Assembly (NCBI GenBank): GCA_021819255.1
Contig: JAKART010000161.1
Location: 1 to 6,109 of the forward strand
Origin: Acidobacteriota bacterium
Lineage (GTDB): Bacteria; Acidobacteriota; Terriglobia; Terriglobales; Acidobacteriaceae
Length of the DNA: 6,109 nt
Direction of reading: 5' to 3'
The position numbers and the translations under genes are program-made. This document shows, one piece after another, positions 1 to 6,109 of the stretch. Every line of letters begins with the position of its first letter. Within the stretch, counting starts at the first letter, position 1. The notes below the pieces were generated by a model. That model did not search any database, was not told the DNA's origin, and saw only the letters and a list, made by a program, of their open reading frames with translations.

Positions 1-1807
1 CGATCTCCACGCCGTGCAAACTCCACCGATACTCCACGATCTGTCCGGGCTTTACCGGTTCCGGATGGGTAAAACTGTGACGATAGCGGCCGCGCAGAAT
101 CTCTTCAGCCACCATCAACTCATATCCACCCTTGGCGCCGGGAGCCGCGGACGCCTTGCCCATCTCCGGAGAACTCACTCCAGCCGCGTTGACCGGATAG
201 ACATCGATCAGCTTCACAATCCAGTCCGCATCCGTTCCCGTGGTAGCCGCGTACAGATCCGCCACCACATCGCCCGTCACCGTCACATCCCTGCGCAACA
301 CCGGCGTCTCAAAGTTGGCCAGATCGGTGCGTGAGCTCACAAACCGCTGGTCCTCCGCCAGCCAGGTCCTCCACGTGGACCCCTGCCCATAGGTCGACTG
401 GATGGGCCGGTTCCGATAAGGGATCGGGTGAGCCGGATCAGCCACATACGTTGCGGCCTTCGCATCCTCGGCTGCTTTGGGCGCTGCAAAACTCAGGGTG
501 CTCTCCGGCACCAGATAAGCGCGCGCAGGGTGGTACCCGGCTTGCGGGGGCCAGATGACATAGCAATGCCACTGATTCTCGCCAGTGCGGAAGCTGGCCG
601 TATCCTGCAGATTGAAGCCTGCTCGGCCCTTCAGATAAAACTCAAAGAAGGGGGCTTCAAAGTGTGCGCGGTAATAAGCGCCCGTGTCCTGCCCTGCAAA
701 TTGAATGGTCCCGAACCTTCCGCCCAGCTTGTTGCCCGGGCCAAGCGCCCAGCCGCCATGGTTCCACGGTCCCAGCACCAGGAAGACGCGATGCAACGGT
801 TGGCCGGGAGCCTCATGAGCGCGCAGCGCCGCGTACTCGGCCTGGGTTCCCCACATATCCTCCTGGTCCCAGTATCCGCCCACCTCCAGCGTGGGAACCT
901 CCGGCCGCAAAAGGTGCGGCTGCACGGCCATCGCCTGCCAGAAAGGGGTGTAGGTCGGTTGGGAAAGAAACATCTCCGCAGTTGGCAGGCGACTCATCCC
1001 CGCCGCCTGAGCGGCTCCGGCAAAGTTCACGTGATCCAGAAAGAAGCGGTACTGATCTTCATTCGAGCTGACTACGCCATCGGTCTTCTGCGCCTCCATC
1101 TCCTGGACATAATCCAACCCATAGGACTCCCGAAAGGCCCCATTGTGGAAGAAATCATCTCCCGTCCACACGTCGGTCATGGGCGCCTGCGGACTCACGG
1201 CCTTCACCGCCGGGTTCGCGTCCAGGCCGGCCATCATGGCCAGAAAGCCGGGATAGCTGATTCCCATCACCCCCACCTTGCCATTGTTATTGGGCACATG
1301 GCCGAGCAGCCAGTTGATCGTGTCATTGGTATCGGTGGTCTCATCCACATCGCGTACCGTGTCGTGCGCCACGATCGGCCGGTTCATGACGAACTGTCCT
1401 TCCGACGCATAGCGGCCTCGAATATCCTGAAAGACAAAGATGTAGCCGCTACCCGCCAACTCCGGCTTCATCATCTCCAGCATCGTGCTGCTCACGCCCT
1501 TCACTCCGTAAGGCGTGCGCTCCATCAAAAACGGCAGCGGCGGCCCGCTCCCTTCGCTACCCAGAGGACGCAACAGCACGGTATGCAGCTTTACGCCGTC
1601 GCGCATCGGAATCATCACCTCGGAGCGCACGTACATCGGCCCGTGATACGAATTCGTGGCCGGGGCGTTCTGCGCTCGCGCCGCGAATGGAGGCAACTCC
1701 CGCAGCCTCGTCGTGGAGGCTGCCGGCCATCCCCTAGCCGTAGAGGCTGCGGCGATTATGGCCGCCAGACCCATGCCATGACACAGCCGAAACCATCCCG
1801 AGCGCAT
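1..1807 (-). CDS. Exported CocE/NonD-family serine hydrolase, alpha-amino-acid ester hydrolase type (3' end beyond window)
   Basis: Reading leftward from 1807, 602 codons are open to the window edge, so the C-terminus is missing; known family members are roughly 640-670 aa, so only a few dozen residues are probably lost. The first ~30 residues (MRSGWFRLCHG, then GLAAIIAAAS) look like a Sec signal peptide. The alpha/beta-hydrolase domain shows RTPYG (Tyr100, oxyanion-hole position), GISYPG (nucleophile Ser184), WDQED (Asp314) and GPWNHG (His350). Asp218, 34 residues after the serine, together with Glu316 and Asp317, reproduces the carboxylate cluster that I recall from the Xanthomonas citri alpha-amino-acid ester hydrolase. 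From about residue 430 a beta-rich C-terminal domain of the X-Pro dipeptidyl-peptidase type follows. Such enzymes hydrolyse or transfer alpha-amino acyl groups in esters and beta-lactam amides; their natural substrate is unclear. The start at 1807 is chosen because the ATG at 1812 soon hits a stop, and GGAG at 1816-1813 sits 5 bases upstream. Family assignment is firm; exact substrate is inferred. Confidence 0.93.
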   Translation of the reverse strand, partial: MRSGWFRLCHGMGLAAIIAAASTARGWPAASTTRLRELPPFAARAQNAPATNSYHGPMYVRSEVMIPMRDGVKLHTVLLRPLGSEGSGPPLPFLMERTPYGVKGVSSTMLEMMKPELAGSGYIFVFQDIRGRYASEGQFVMNRPIVAHDTVRDVDETTDTNDTINWLLGHVPNNNGKVGVMGISYPGFLAMMAGLDANPAVKAVSPQAPMTDVWTGDDFFHNGAFRESYGLDYVQEMEAQKTDGVVSSNEDQYRFFLDHVNFAGAAQAAGMSRLPTAEMFLSQPTYTPFWQAMAVQPHLLRPEVPTLEVGGYWDQEDMWGTQAEYAALRAHEAPGQPLHRVFLVLGPWNHGGWALGPGNKLGGRFGTIQFAGQDTGAYYRAHFEAPFFEFYLKGRAGFNLQDTASFRTGENQWHCYVIWPPQAGYHPARAYLVPESTLSFAAPKAAEDAKAATYVADPAHPIPYRNRPIQSTYGQGSTWRTWLAEDQRFVSSRTDLANFETPVLRRDVTVTGDVVADLYAATTGTDADWIVKLIDVYPVNAAGVSSPEMGKASAAPGAKGGYELMVAEEILRGRYRHSFTHPEPVKPGQIVEYRWSLHGVEI

Positions 1808-1812
1808 TCCAT

Positions 1813-1822
1813 CTCCTCTTCC
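1813..1822 (-). promoter_or_regulatory. Ribosome binding site of the ester hydrolase gene
   Basis: Read on the minus strand, GGAAGAGGAG lies immediately upstream of two overlapping ATGs (at 1812 and 1807). The ATG at 1812 abuts the site and its frame stops after 18 codons. The ATG at 1807 has GGAG at 5-base spacing and opens the 602-codon frame, so this site decides the start. Confidence 0.7.
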
Positions 1823-1835
1823 AGCAAACTGGAAA
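1818..1835 (-). other. Intercistronic hairpin between the two hydrolase genes
   Basis: In the 51-base gap, TTCCAG (1819-1824) and CTGGAA (1829-1834) form a perfect 6-bp stem with a 4-base loop. A G-U pair can extend it to 7 bp in the minus-strand transcript. It lies just upstream of the hydrolase Shine-Dalgarno core and is not followed by a T-run, so it does not look like an intrinsic terminator. It could affect mRNA stability or translation, or be chance. Confidence 0.4.
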
Positions 1836-1858
1836 GCGTAAGTTCAAGCGCCCGTCTC

Positions 1859-4096
1859 TTAGCGGGCAGTTGCTCTCAGAGCCAGCGGCGCAAAGATGCC
1901 GCCCTGCACGGGACGCGCCCGAAAAGCTATGCTGTTTCCCGTCACGCTGCTGTACCAGTCGCTGAAAGGCAGCCGCTGAGGCGTGGTATTGGCGTAAGCG
2001 TAGACGCGCTCCATCAGTTGTTGCTTGATGGGCTCATCGGCCAACCACGCGGCGACGAACATCTCCCAGTCGGTCTTGGCGTAGCTATGCGGCGCCTGCA
2101 GGGGCAGGCCAAAGGCATTGCTCACCTTGGCGTACCAGGCCGCCTGCATCTTGCGGATCGACTCAGGAATCAGCCCGGTGGCCAGCATCCGATCCGCGAA
2201 TCCGTTGTAGAGCGTGCCCCAGGTGCCATCGCCCCCGCCCGCGCCGTTATAGGTCAAGTCCAGATGCTCTCCGGACGGATCGATTGCATGTTGAGTCCAG
2301 AACTTCATGTACTCTTCGGCCAGACTCCGGTAGTGGGCGGCCTGCTCCGGCTGGTGAGCGGCGGTTGCGATCTGTCCCATGGCCGCGACCGCGACAATAC
2401 CCTTGATCGCCAGGTTGACGCTGTGAGCAATCGAGCCGGCAAAGTCGTCAGTCTGATTCTGAAAGCCGGGATCGGGCAGGTTACGGGTCAGGTAATCAGC
2501 CCACTGCTTCAGAATCTGATAATGCTCTATGACGAAGGCCTTGCCGTCCTCCGCCATTGCACCGCGCAACAATGCTGCCATCAGAATCAGCATGTCACCC
2601 GATTCTTCCACCGGCATGTCTTCCTCTTTGCCGTCGTTGTGCCCAGTCGCATGGGGATAAGCAGCGCCCAGATCGTGCTCGGCGAAGACCCCAGGCCAGC
2701 CACCCTTCTCCGCATAGGCCAGCAGCGGCGTCAACAGCAGCTTCAGATATCCAGGATCCAGATAGATCCAGACCGGAGCGGCGGGGTATAAGACATCCAC
2801 CGTCGAGACGTTGCCGTCGCTCGAAATCTCCTTGAGAAAGGCCCACGGCTCCCCATCCGGCCCTTGCACCAGTTCGGTGCCGCCATAGGCCTGGCGCAGC
2901 GCCAGGACACACAGGCCCTCGTAGGACGTGCCGCCAACCTCACGCGCGTCGGCGATCACTCTTGCATCCAGACGGCGGGCACGTTCGAAGGCGGCTTCGG
3001 CATCCTGATGAAAGAACGCCAGCATCTCCTCCCAGCCTTTGAAGTAGCTTGTCCAGAGCGGCGCCAGATGCTTGCCGAGATAGTTGATCGCGGGCTGCCG
3101 GACGTGGCCGATGCTGAATGTGGTGTGCTGGGCCGTAGCTCCGACGTGGCCCAGGTCTACGCTGAAGCCAAAAACAGGCGGATGCTCGCCGATGGCATAA
3201 GGGCCGCTATCGCCGCTGGCGGTCAAGCTGCCATGCCGCGCAAACTGGCCGCGCACCACCGGGCCGTCGCCGAACTGTACGCTGAGACCGTGATGCCGGC
3301 TGGTCGCCCAGAGAATACTGCCCCAGGCGGCAAACTCCTTCTGTTCGGTGAGCGGTTGCGGCTGCTCCAGTTGCAGCGCCCAGGCCCGCACCCCTTTCGC
3401 GTGCTTTAGCCGCGAGGTAATCTTCCGGCCGCGATCCCCGCTCACCCAATCGCCGCCGATGTCCATATAAAGCTCCACCTTGTGGCGCGAGCCGTCGATG
3501 CTGCGCACCGTCACGTGGATGTAACTCAGGGGTATGGATTGGCGCTTGAGATCTCCCGGCTCAATTGGCGAGAGGAACTCAACCACCAGTGCAACACCCG
3601 CGGCCCGCAGTTCGAACCGCGAACACGTCGGGGTCACCTTGAGCGCTGTCTGATCCAGCGCGCGGGGAAAGTCGTGGACGGTACGCGCTGGGCCATGATT
3701 GCCATTGGGCGCGGGCAGGGCCAGCTTCGGATCCCCCATGAACAGATAGGCGGTTCCATCAATGCGCACAATGCCGGCCATCTGCATCGTGCTGCCTTGC
3801 CAGAACTGGGGCCAGGTGCCCGGAAGCAGTGTGGCGGGCAACCATGCGCTCAGATAGGGCTGGCGCACCGCCAAGGGCACGGCCGGCGGACGGATGGGCG
3901 TGGCGGCAAGCGTCGTGGGGGTTGGTTCTGCCTGGGCGGTTGCGTTCGGGGCTCCGCCCGGTCCCGTGGATTGGGCGATGACCGCATCCTCGGTAAACAG
4001 TGCGGACAGGCCGGCAGCTCCGGACCAGCGCAGAAGGTCCCGCCGCGAGATGGCAGCCCCGGCTCGGCCGGGATCAGCCTTGTACTGCTTGATCAT
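1859..4096 (-). CDS. Tat-exported glutaminase A-like protein (DUF5127/DUF4965/DUF1793 six-hairpin family)
   Basis: This 745-aa protein is complete. Residues 17-22 (SRRDLL) form a twin-arginine motif, followed by a hydrophobic stretch ending near AVIAQ (about 37-41) and an Ala/Pro/Thr-rich linker to about 68, so export of a folded protein is likely. Residues ~69-330 match the beta-rich GtaA N-terminal domain, beginning RPPAVPLAVRQPYLSAWLP. From ~335 to ~735 the helical six-hairpin domain shows family signatures: GGTSYEGL (388-395), AEHDLGAAYP (472-481), GHNDGKEEDMPVEESGDM (485-502), TDDFAG (549-554) and TWGTLYNGFADRML (625-638). The family is named after Aspergillus glutaminase A, but the fold resembles glycoside hydrolases, so glutaminase activity in this bacterial member is unproven. 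A weak AGAGAAG ribosome site (4108-4102) precedes the ATG. The gene lies 51 bases upstream of the ester hydrolase, likely in one operon. Confidence 0.93.
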   Translation of the reverse strand: MIKQYKADPGRAGAAISRRDLLRWSGAAGLSALFTEDAVIAQSTGPGGAPNATAQAEPTPTTLAATPIRPPAVPLAVRQPYLSAWLPATLLPGTWPQFWQGSTMQMAGIVRIDGTAYLFMGDPKLALPAPNGNHGPARTVHDFPRALDQTALKVTPTCSRFELRAAGVALVVEFLSPIEPGDLKRQSIPLSYIHVTVRSIDGSRHKVELYMDIGGDWVSGDRGRKITSRLKHAKGVRAWALQLEQPQPLTEQKEFAAWGSILWATSRHHGLSVQFGDGPVVRGQFARHGSLTASGDSGPYAIGEHPPVFGFSVDLGHVGATAQHTTFSIGHVRQPAINYLGKHLAPLWTSYFKGWEEMLAFFHQDAEAAFERARRLDARVIADAREVGGTSYEGLCVLALRQAYGGTELVQGPDGEPWAFLKEISSDGNVSTVDVLYPAAPVWIYLDPGYLKLLLTPLLAYAEKGGWPGVFAEHDLGAAYPHATGHNDGKEEDMPVEESGDMLILMAALLRGAMAEDGKAFVIEHYQILKQWADYLTRNLPDPGFQNQTDDFAGSIAHSVNLAIKGIVAVAAMGQIATAAHQPEQAAHYRSLAEEYMKFWTQHAIDPSGEHLDLTYNGAGGGDGTWGTLYNGFADRMLATGLIPESIRKMQAAWYAKVSNAFGLPLQAPHSYAKTDWEMFVAAWLADEPIKQQLMERVYAYANTTPQRLPFSDWYSSVTGNSIAFRARPVQGGIFAPLALRATAR

Positions 4097-4619
4097 GGCA
4101 TCTTCTCTGGATGGGAGTTCACGGGCGCCGATCGGTTTTGCGACGATCGCTTCTTTCGCAGACCGACCGCGAGATGTCAGAGTAGCATAACGAACCAGCA
4201 GGAGTTACTGGGGAGAGACGCCGCAGGGAAACATTCTGGCCCGCGAGCCGCCGAAAGCTCCAGCTTGCGCGCCGGCCTTTGCGGAGAGTGGAAGCCGGCG
4301 ACTTCCGGCGTTGGTTTTGCAACCAAAAAGATGGCTGGAAGAACACGATTGCAACGTAGATCCAGGCAATCTGGACCGAGGCAGGATGAAACGCCCGTCG
4401 TCAAGAATCTTCGGTCGTTAACGGATTGGACACCTTGGGCGATCCCACCCCGGCATCGACAGCCCTGGCCTCTGGAAGTGGCGGCCGGCGACTCTGCTTG
4501 CCTTTAAGCTTGCGTTCGATCTCACCTTGGACCGAGAAGACCAGGGCGGTTTGAGGCATTGACAAGTCCAGGACAAATTGCGGTCTGCGTTCTTGCTCGG
4601 AGGTGCAATAATTCTTGTT
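4097..4619. other. Divergent intergenic region without a convincing gene
   Basis: About 520 bases separate the start of the GtaA-like gene from that of the dehydrogenase, so promoters for both directions should lie here. Visible structure is limited. Two CGATCG palindromes (4129-4134 and 4144-4149) lie in the probable leader of the minus-strand gene. Small inverted repeats are GGAAG/CTTCC (4290-4306), TTGGTT-TTGC-AACCAA (4311-4326) and TCCAG-GCAAT-CTGGA (4361-4375). A perfect TTGACA (4559-4564) points toward the dehydrogenase, but no TATAAT-like box lies 16-18 bases downstream. On the minus strand a TATGCT near 4185 is a possible -10 without a matching -35. Short open frames here show no recognisable protein features. 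No tRNA or intrinsic terminator was seen. Confidence 0.55.
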
Positions 4620-5987
4620 ATGACGACCAAAGAAAACCTCACCATGCCGGCGATCGCCCGGGAACGACTCGAGCGTCTGCAAGCTCATACCGCCAGAATT
4701 GGGGTGATCGGTCTCGGTTACGTAGGGTTACCGCTTACGCTTTTGCTCTGCGCCGCAGGCTTCCAGGTCACCGGATTTGATATCGATGAGAAGAAAATCG
4801 CCGATCTGCAGGCGGGCCGCTCTTACATCTTTCGAATCGGCAGCGATGAGATCAAACAGGCTCGTGAAAAGGGCTTTCAAGCCACCACGGACTTCTCCCA
4901 AATCTCCGCGCAGGACGCGATCATCCTCTGTGTGCCCACTCCGCTGACAGAACATCGCGAACCGGACGTCAGCTTCATTGAGAAGACGGCTCAGTCCGTC
5001 GCCCCATGGCTCCGCGAAGGGCAACTGGTGGTTCTGGAGAGCAGCACCTACCCCGGCACGACCGAGGATCTGATGATTCCCATCCTGCTCGACGGAAGTG
5101 CCTCCGGCCTGAAAGTTCAGGGCCGCGGTCCGGTCTTGGATAAGGGTGTCTTCTATGTAGCGTTCTCACCGGAACGCGAAGATCCAGGCAACATGACGGT
5201 GGCGCGCAAGGATATCCCCAAGGTGGTGGGTGGACACGATCCCATCGCCACGGAGATGGCGGCTACGCTCTATGAAGCGATCTTCATCAAGTCAATTCGC
5301 GTCTCTTCCACCCGCGTGGCGGAGATGACCAAACTGCTGGAAAATATCTACCGCTGTGTCAACATCGCTTTGGTCAACGAACTCAAAGTGCTCTCCCTGC
5401 GCATGGGAGTCGATATCTGGGAAGTCATCGACGCGGCGGCCACGAAGCCCTTCGGCTTTCAGCCGTTCTATCCCGGACCGGGCCTGGGAGGCCACTGCAT
5501 TCCTATCGATCCGTTCTATCTGAGCTGGAAGGCCAGGGAGTACGACTTCCATACCCGCTTCATCGAGTTGGCCGGAGAGGTCAATGGAGCCATGCCGGAG
5601 TATGTGGTGCAGACCGTTGGCCAGGCGCTCAACCGGCACAAGAAGGCGCTGAATGGATCCAGGATCCTGATGCTGGGCATGGCCTACAAGAAGGATATCG
5701 ATGACCTGCGCGAGTCCCCCTCGCTGACCATCATCGAGCTTCTTCGCCGGGAAGGCGCTGAGGTTCTCTACAACGATCCTTTCTTCCCCACCGTGGGCAG
5801 GGGCCGGCATTACAACCTGAACATGACCTGCACCCCGCTGGAAAAGCTGGAGCAGTACGATTGCGTCCTGATCGTGACCGATCACTCCGATTATGACTAC
5901 CGCGAGATTGTGCGCTCCGCGCAGTTGGTTGTAGACTCTCGCAACGCAACCAAAGGAATCATCTCAGACAAGATCGTCCGGTGTTAG
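4620..5987 (+). CDS. wbpA: Nucleotide-sugar dehydrogenase, WbpA-like UDP-N-acetylglucosamine 6-dehydrogenase
   Basis: This UDP-glucose/GDP-mannose dehydrogenase family enzyme probably oxidises C6 of UDP-GlcNAc to the uronic acid with two NAD+, giving a precursor for O-antigen, capsule or exopolysaccharide in the cytoplasm. With Met at 4620 it is 455 aa; P. aeruginosa WbpA is about 436. The Rossmann motif GVIGLGYVGLPL has G31, G33 and G36, with Asp54 ending the second strand. FSPEREDPGN (182-191), the KxxxN pair Lys238/Asn242 in EMTKLLEN, and GPGLGGHCIPIDPFY with catalytic Cys293 are all present. SPEREDPGN and the KPFGFQPFYPGPG stretch favour the WbpA-type subgroup over UDP-glucose dehydrogenase. 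The C-terminal UDP-binding domain ends normally (VVDSRNATKGI). The start is uncertain: GGAGGTG at 4599-4605 is 14 bases from this ATG; another ATG lies at 4644 and a TTG at 4578. An IS begins directly after the stop. The substrate is inferred from motifs. Confidence 0.93.
   Translation: MTTKENLTMPAIARERLERLQAHTARIGVIGLGYVGLPLTLLLCAAGFQVTGFDIDEKKIADLQAGRSYIFRIGSDEIKQAREKGFQATTDFSQISAQDAIILCVPTPLTEHREPDVSFIEKTAQSVAPWLREGQLVVLESSTYPGTTEDLMIPILLDGSASGLKVQGRGPVLDKGVFYVAFSPEREDPGNMTVARKDIPKVVGGHDPIATEMAATLYEAIFIKSIRVSSTRVAEMTKLLENIYRCVNIALVNELKVLSLRMGVDIWEVIDAAATKPFGFQPFYPGPGLGGHCIPIDPFYLSWKAREYDFHTRFIELAGEVNGAMPEYVVQTVGQALNRHKKALNGSRILMLGMAYKKDIDDLRESPSLTIIELLRREGAEVLYNDPFFPTVGRGRHYNLNMTCTPLEKLEQYDCVLIVTDHSDYDYREIVRSAQLVVDSRNATKGIISDKIVRC
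5984..5987. repeat. Probable IS target-site duplication copy (TTAG) containing the dehydrogenase stop codon
   Basis: TTAG immediately precedes the putative IS terminus GGAACC. It fits the 4-bp YTAR target duplicated by IS5-group elements. Its last three bases are the TAG stop of the dehydrogenase. The matching copy would lie beyond the right edge, so the duplication itself cannot be confirmed here. Confidence 0.55.
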
Positions 5988-6003
5988 GGAACCTCTGCTT
6001 AAG
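5988..6003 (+). repeat. Putative left terminal inverted repeat of the IS
   Basis: GGAACCTCTGCTTAAG begins at the base after TTAG. Compared from memory with the 16-bp IS5 end (GGAAGGTGCGAACAAG), 9 of 16 positions agree, including the outer GGAA and the inner AAG. The true length needs the right end, which is outside the window. Confidence 0.5.
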
Positions 6004-6031
6004 TTCTGCGTCGTTACGCTGATTGATTAAT

Positions 6032-6045
6032 CTCATAGGTATGAG
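6032..6045 (+). promoter_or_regulatory. Dyad overlapping the transposase ribosome binding site
   Basis: CTCATA (6032-6037) and TATGAG (6040-6045) are perfect inverted repeats. In RNA a CTCAT/ATGAG stem with an AGGT loop would pair bases of the GAGGTG Shine-Dalgarno (6043-6048) and the upstream in-frame ATG at 6041. It may damp transposase translation, which is common among IS elements; here this is inference from the sequence alone. Confidence 0.35.
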
Positions 6046-6055
6046 GTGGTCGTCG

Positions 6056-6109
6056 ATGAAGCAGCAGAGCTTTGCGAGTCAGGTGGTGTTTGAGAAGTAT
6101 GGTCGTAAG
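6056..6109 (+). CDS. IS5-family transposase, N-terminal fragment (3' end beyond window)
   Basis: Eighteen codons are visible, reading MKQQSFASQVVFEKYGRK, and the frame is open at the right edge. This start, a short polar lead with SFAS and a basic FEKYGRK, is what I recognise as the N-terminus of IS5-family transposases, which usually continue with a TRREQFL-like helix before the DUF772 region; none of the DDE catalytic domain is in view. The ATG at 6056 is preferred because GAGGTG (6043-6048) sits 7 bases upstream. An in-frame ATG at 6041 would add MRWSS but lacks a comparable site. Recognition rests on a very short stretch and gains support from the adjacent IS terminus. Confidence 0.72.
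   Translation, partial: MKQQSFASQVVFEKYGRK

Larger units (their letters stand above)
5988..6109 (+). mobile_element. Left end of an IS5-family insertion sequence (continues past the window)
   Basis: The element appears to start at 5988, directly after TTAG, with a GGAACCTCTGCTTAAG terminus. A short non-coding leader of about 68 bases is followed by a transposase reading inward from the left end. The assignment rests on three agreeing signs: a YTAR target, a GGAA-type terminus resembling that of E. coli IS5 (as I recall it), and a transposase N-terminus typical of the family. Only about 120 bases of what is usually a 1.1-1.3 kb element are visible, so completeness and subgroup cannot be judged. 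Confidence 0.75.

Noticed and set aside
428..2791. A 787-codon plus-strand open frame antisense to both hydrolase genes
   Set aside because: It is in codon register with the minus-strand genes, so its stops would require TTA, CTA or TCA sense codons, which are rare in GC-rich genes. The protein is rich in Arg, His, Gln and Pro, has no recognisable motif and spans parts of two real genes.
4311..4326. TTGGTT-TTGC-AACCAA hairpin as an intrinsic terminator
   Set aside because: The stem is only 6 bp, it is followed by A's rather than T's on the plus strand and has no trailing T-run on the minus strand, and no gene ends nearby.
3482..4507. A 341-codon plus-strand open frame reaching into the intergenic region
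   Set aside because: Most of it is a register-matched shadow of the GtaA-like gene. The portion beyond 4096 has biased, low-complexity composition and no family features.
4559..4587. TTGACA as the -35 box of a promoter for the dehydrogenase
   Set aside because: The hexamer is perfect, but bases 16-18 positions downstream (cggtctgc) do not resemble a -10 box, so it is not listed as a promoter.
4401..4688. A 95-codon minus-strand open frame across the start of the dehydrogenase gene
   Set aside because: It overlaps the antisense of a well-supported gene, has no recognisable domain, and lacks supporting context.
5292..5885. A 197-codon minus-strand open frame inside the dehydrogenase gene
   Set aside because: It lies wholly antisense to conserved catalytic regions of the dehydrogenase and encodes no recognisable protein.
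1..6109. CRISPR arrays, tRNA or rRNA genes, defence systems
   Set aside because: No regularly spaced repeats, no tRNA-like or rRNA-like sequence, and no nuclease, toxin or reverse-transcriptase motifs were seen on either strand.

Overview
This is a GC-rich bacterial window with three clear chromosomal genes and the left end of an insertion sequence. Two adjacent genes on the minus strand encode exported hydrolases. After a non-coding gap of about 520 bases, a plus-strand gene encodes a nucleotide-sugar dehydrogenase, and an IS5-type element begins directly after its stop codon. The combination of a Tat-exported glutaminase-A-like six-hairpin protein, an exported CocE/alpha-amino-acid ester hydrolase and a WbpA-type dehydrogenase would suit a soil heterotroph such as a member of the Acidobacteriota. 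That placement is an impression from the protein families and base composition, not a proof.

Minus strand, 4096 down to 1: the upstream gene (4096-1859, 745 aa) has a twin-arginine signal and matches the GtaA/DUF4965 family. 51 bases later a second gene begins at 1807 and runs off the left edge with 602 codons visible. It is an S15/CocE-type serine hydrolase whose active site carries every hallmark of the alpha-amino-acid ester hydrolases: the Ser-Asp-His triad plus the three-acid cluster that binds the substrate's alpha-amino group. The short gap and shared orientation suggest one transcript making two exported enzymes that act outside the cytoplasmic membrane, plausibly on amino-acid- or glycan-containing polymers.

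Intergenic 4097-4619: the two transcription units diverge here. Only small inverted repeats and no convincing gene are seen.

Plus strand, 4620-5987: a WbpA-like UDP-N-acetylglucosamine 6-dehydrogenase (455 aa from the preferred start), complete, with cofactor-binding and catalytic motifs intact. It would supply a UDP-GlcNAc-derived uronic acid for surface polysaccharide. Its stop codon lies inside a TTAG tetramer, and a GGAACC... terminal repeat starts on the next base. This fits IS5-family insertion at a YTAR target. The transposase starts at 6056 and leaves the window after 18 codons. The insertion spared the dehydrogenase but probably separates it from any downstream polysaccharide genes.

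I found no strong evidence for a wholly new system. The most interesting points are the fully conserved alpha-amino-binding acid cluster in the left hydrolase, its pairing with the GtaA-like protein, and the IS junction at the stop codon.
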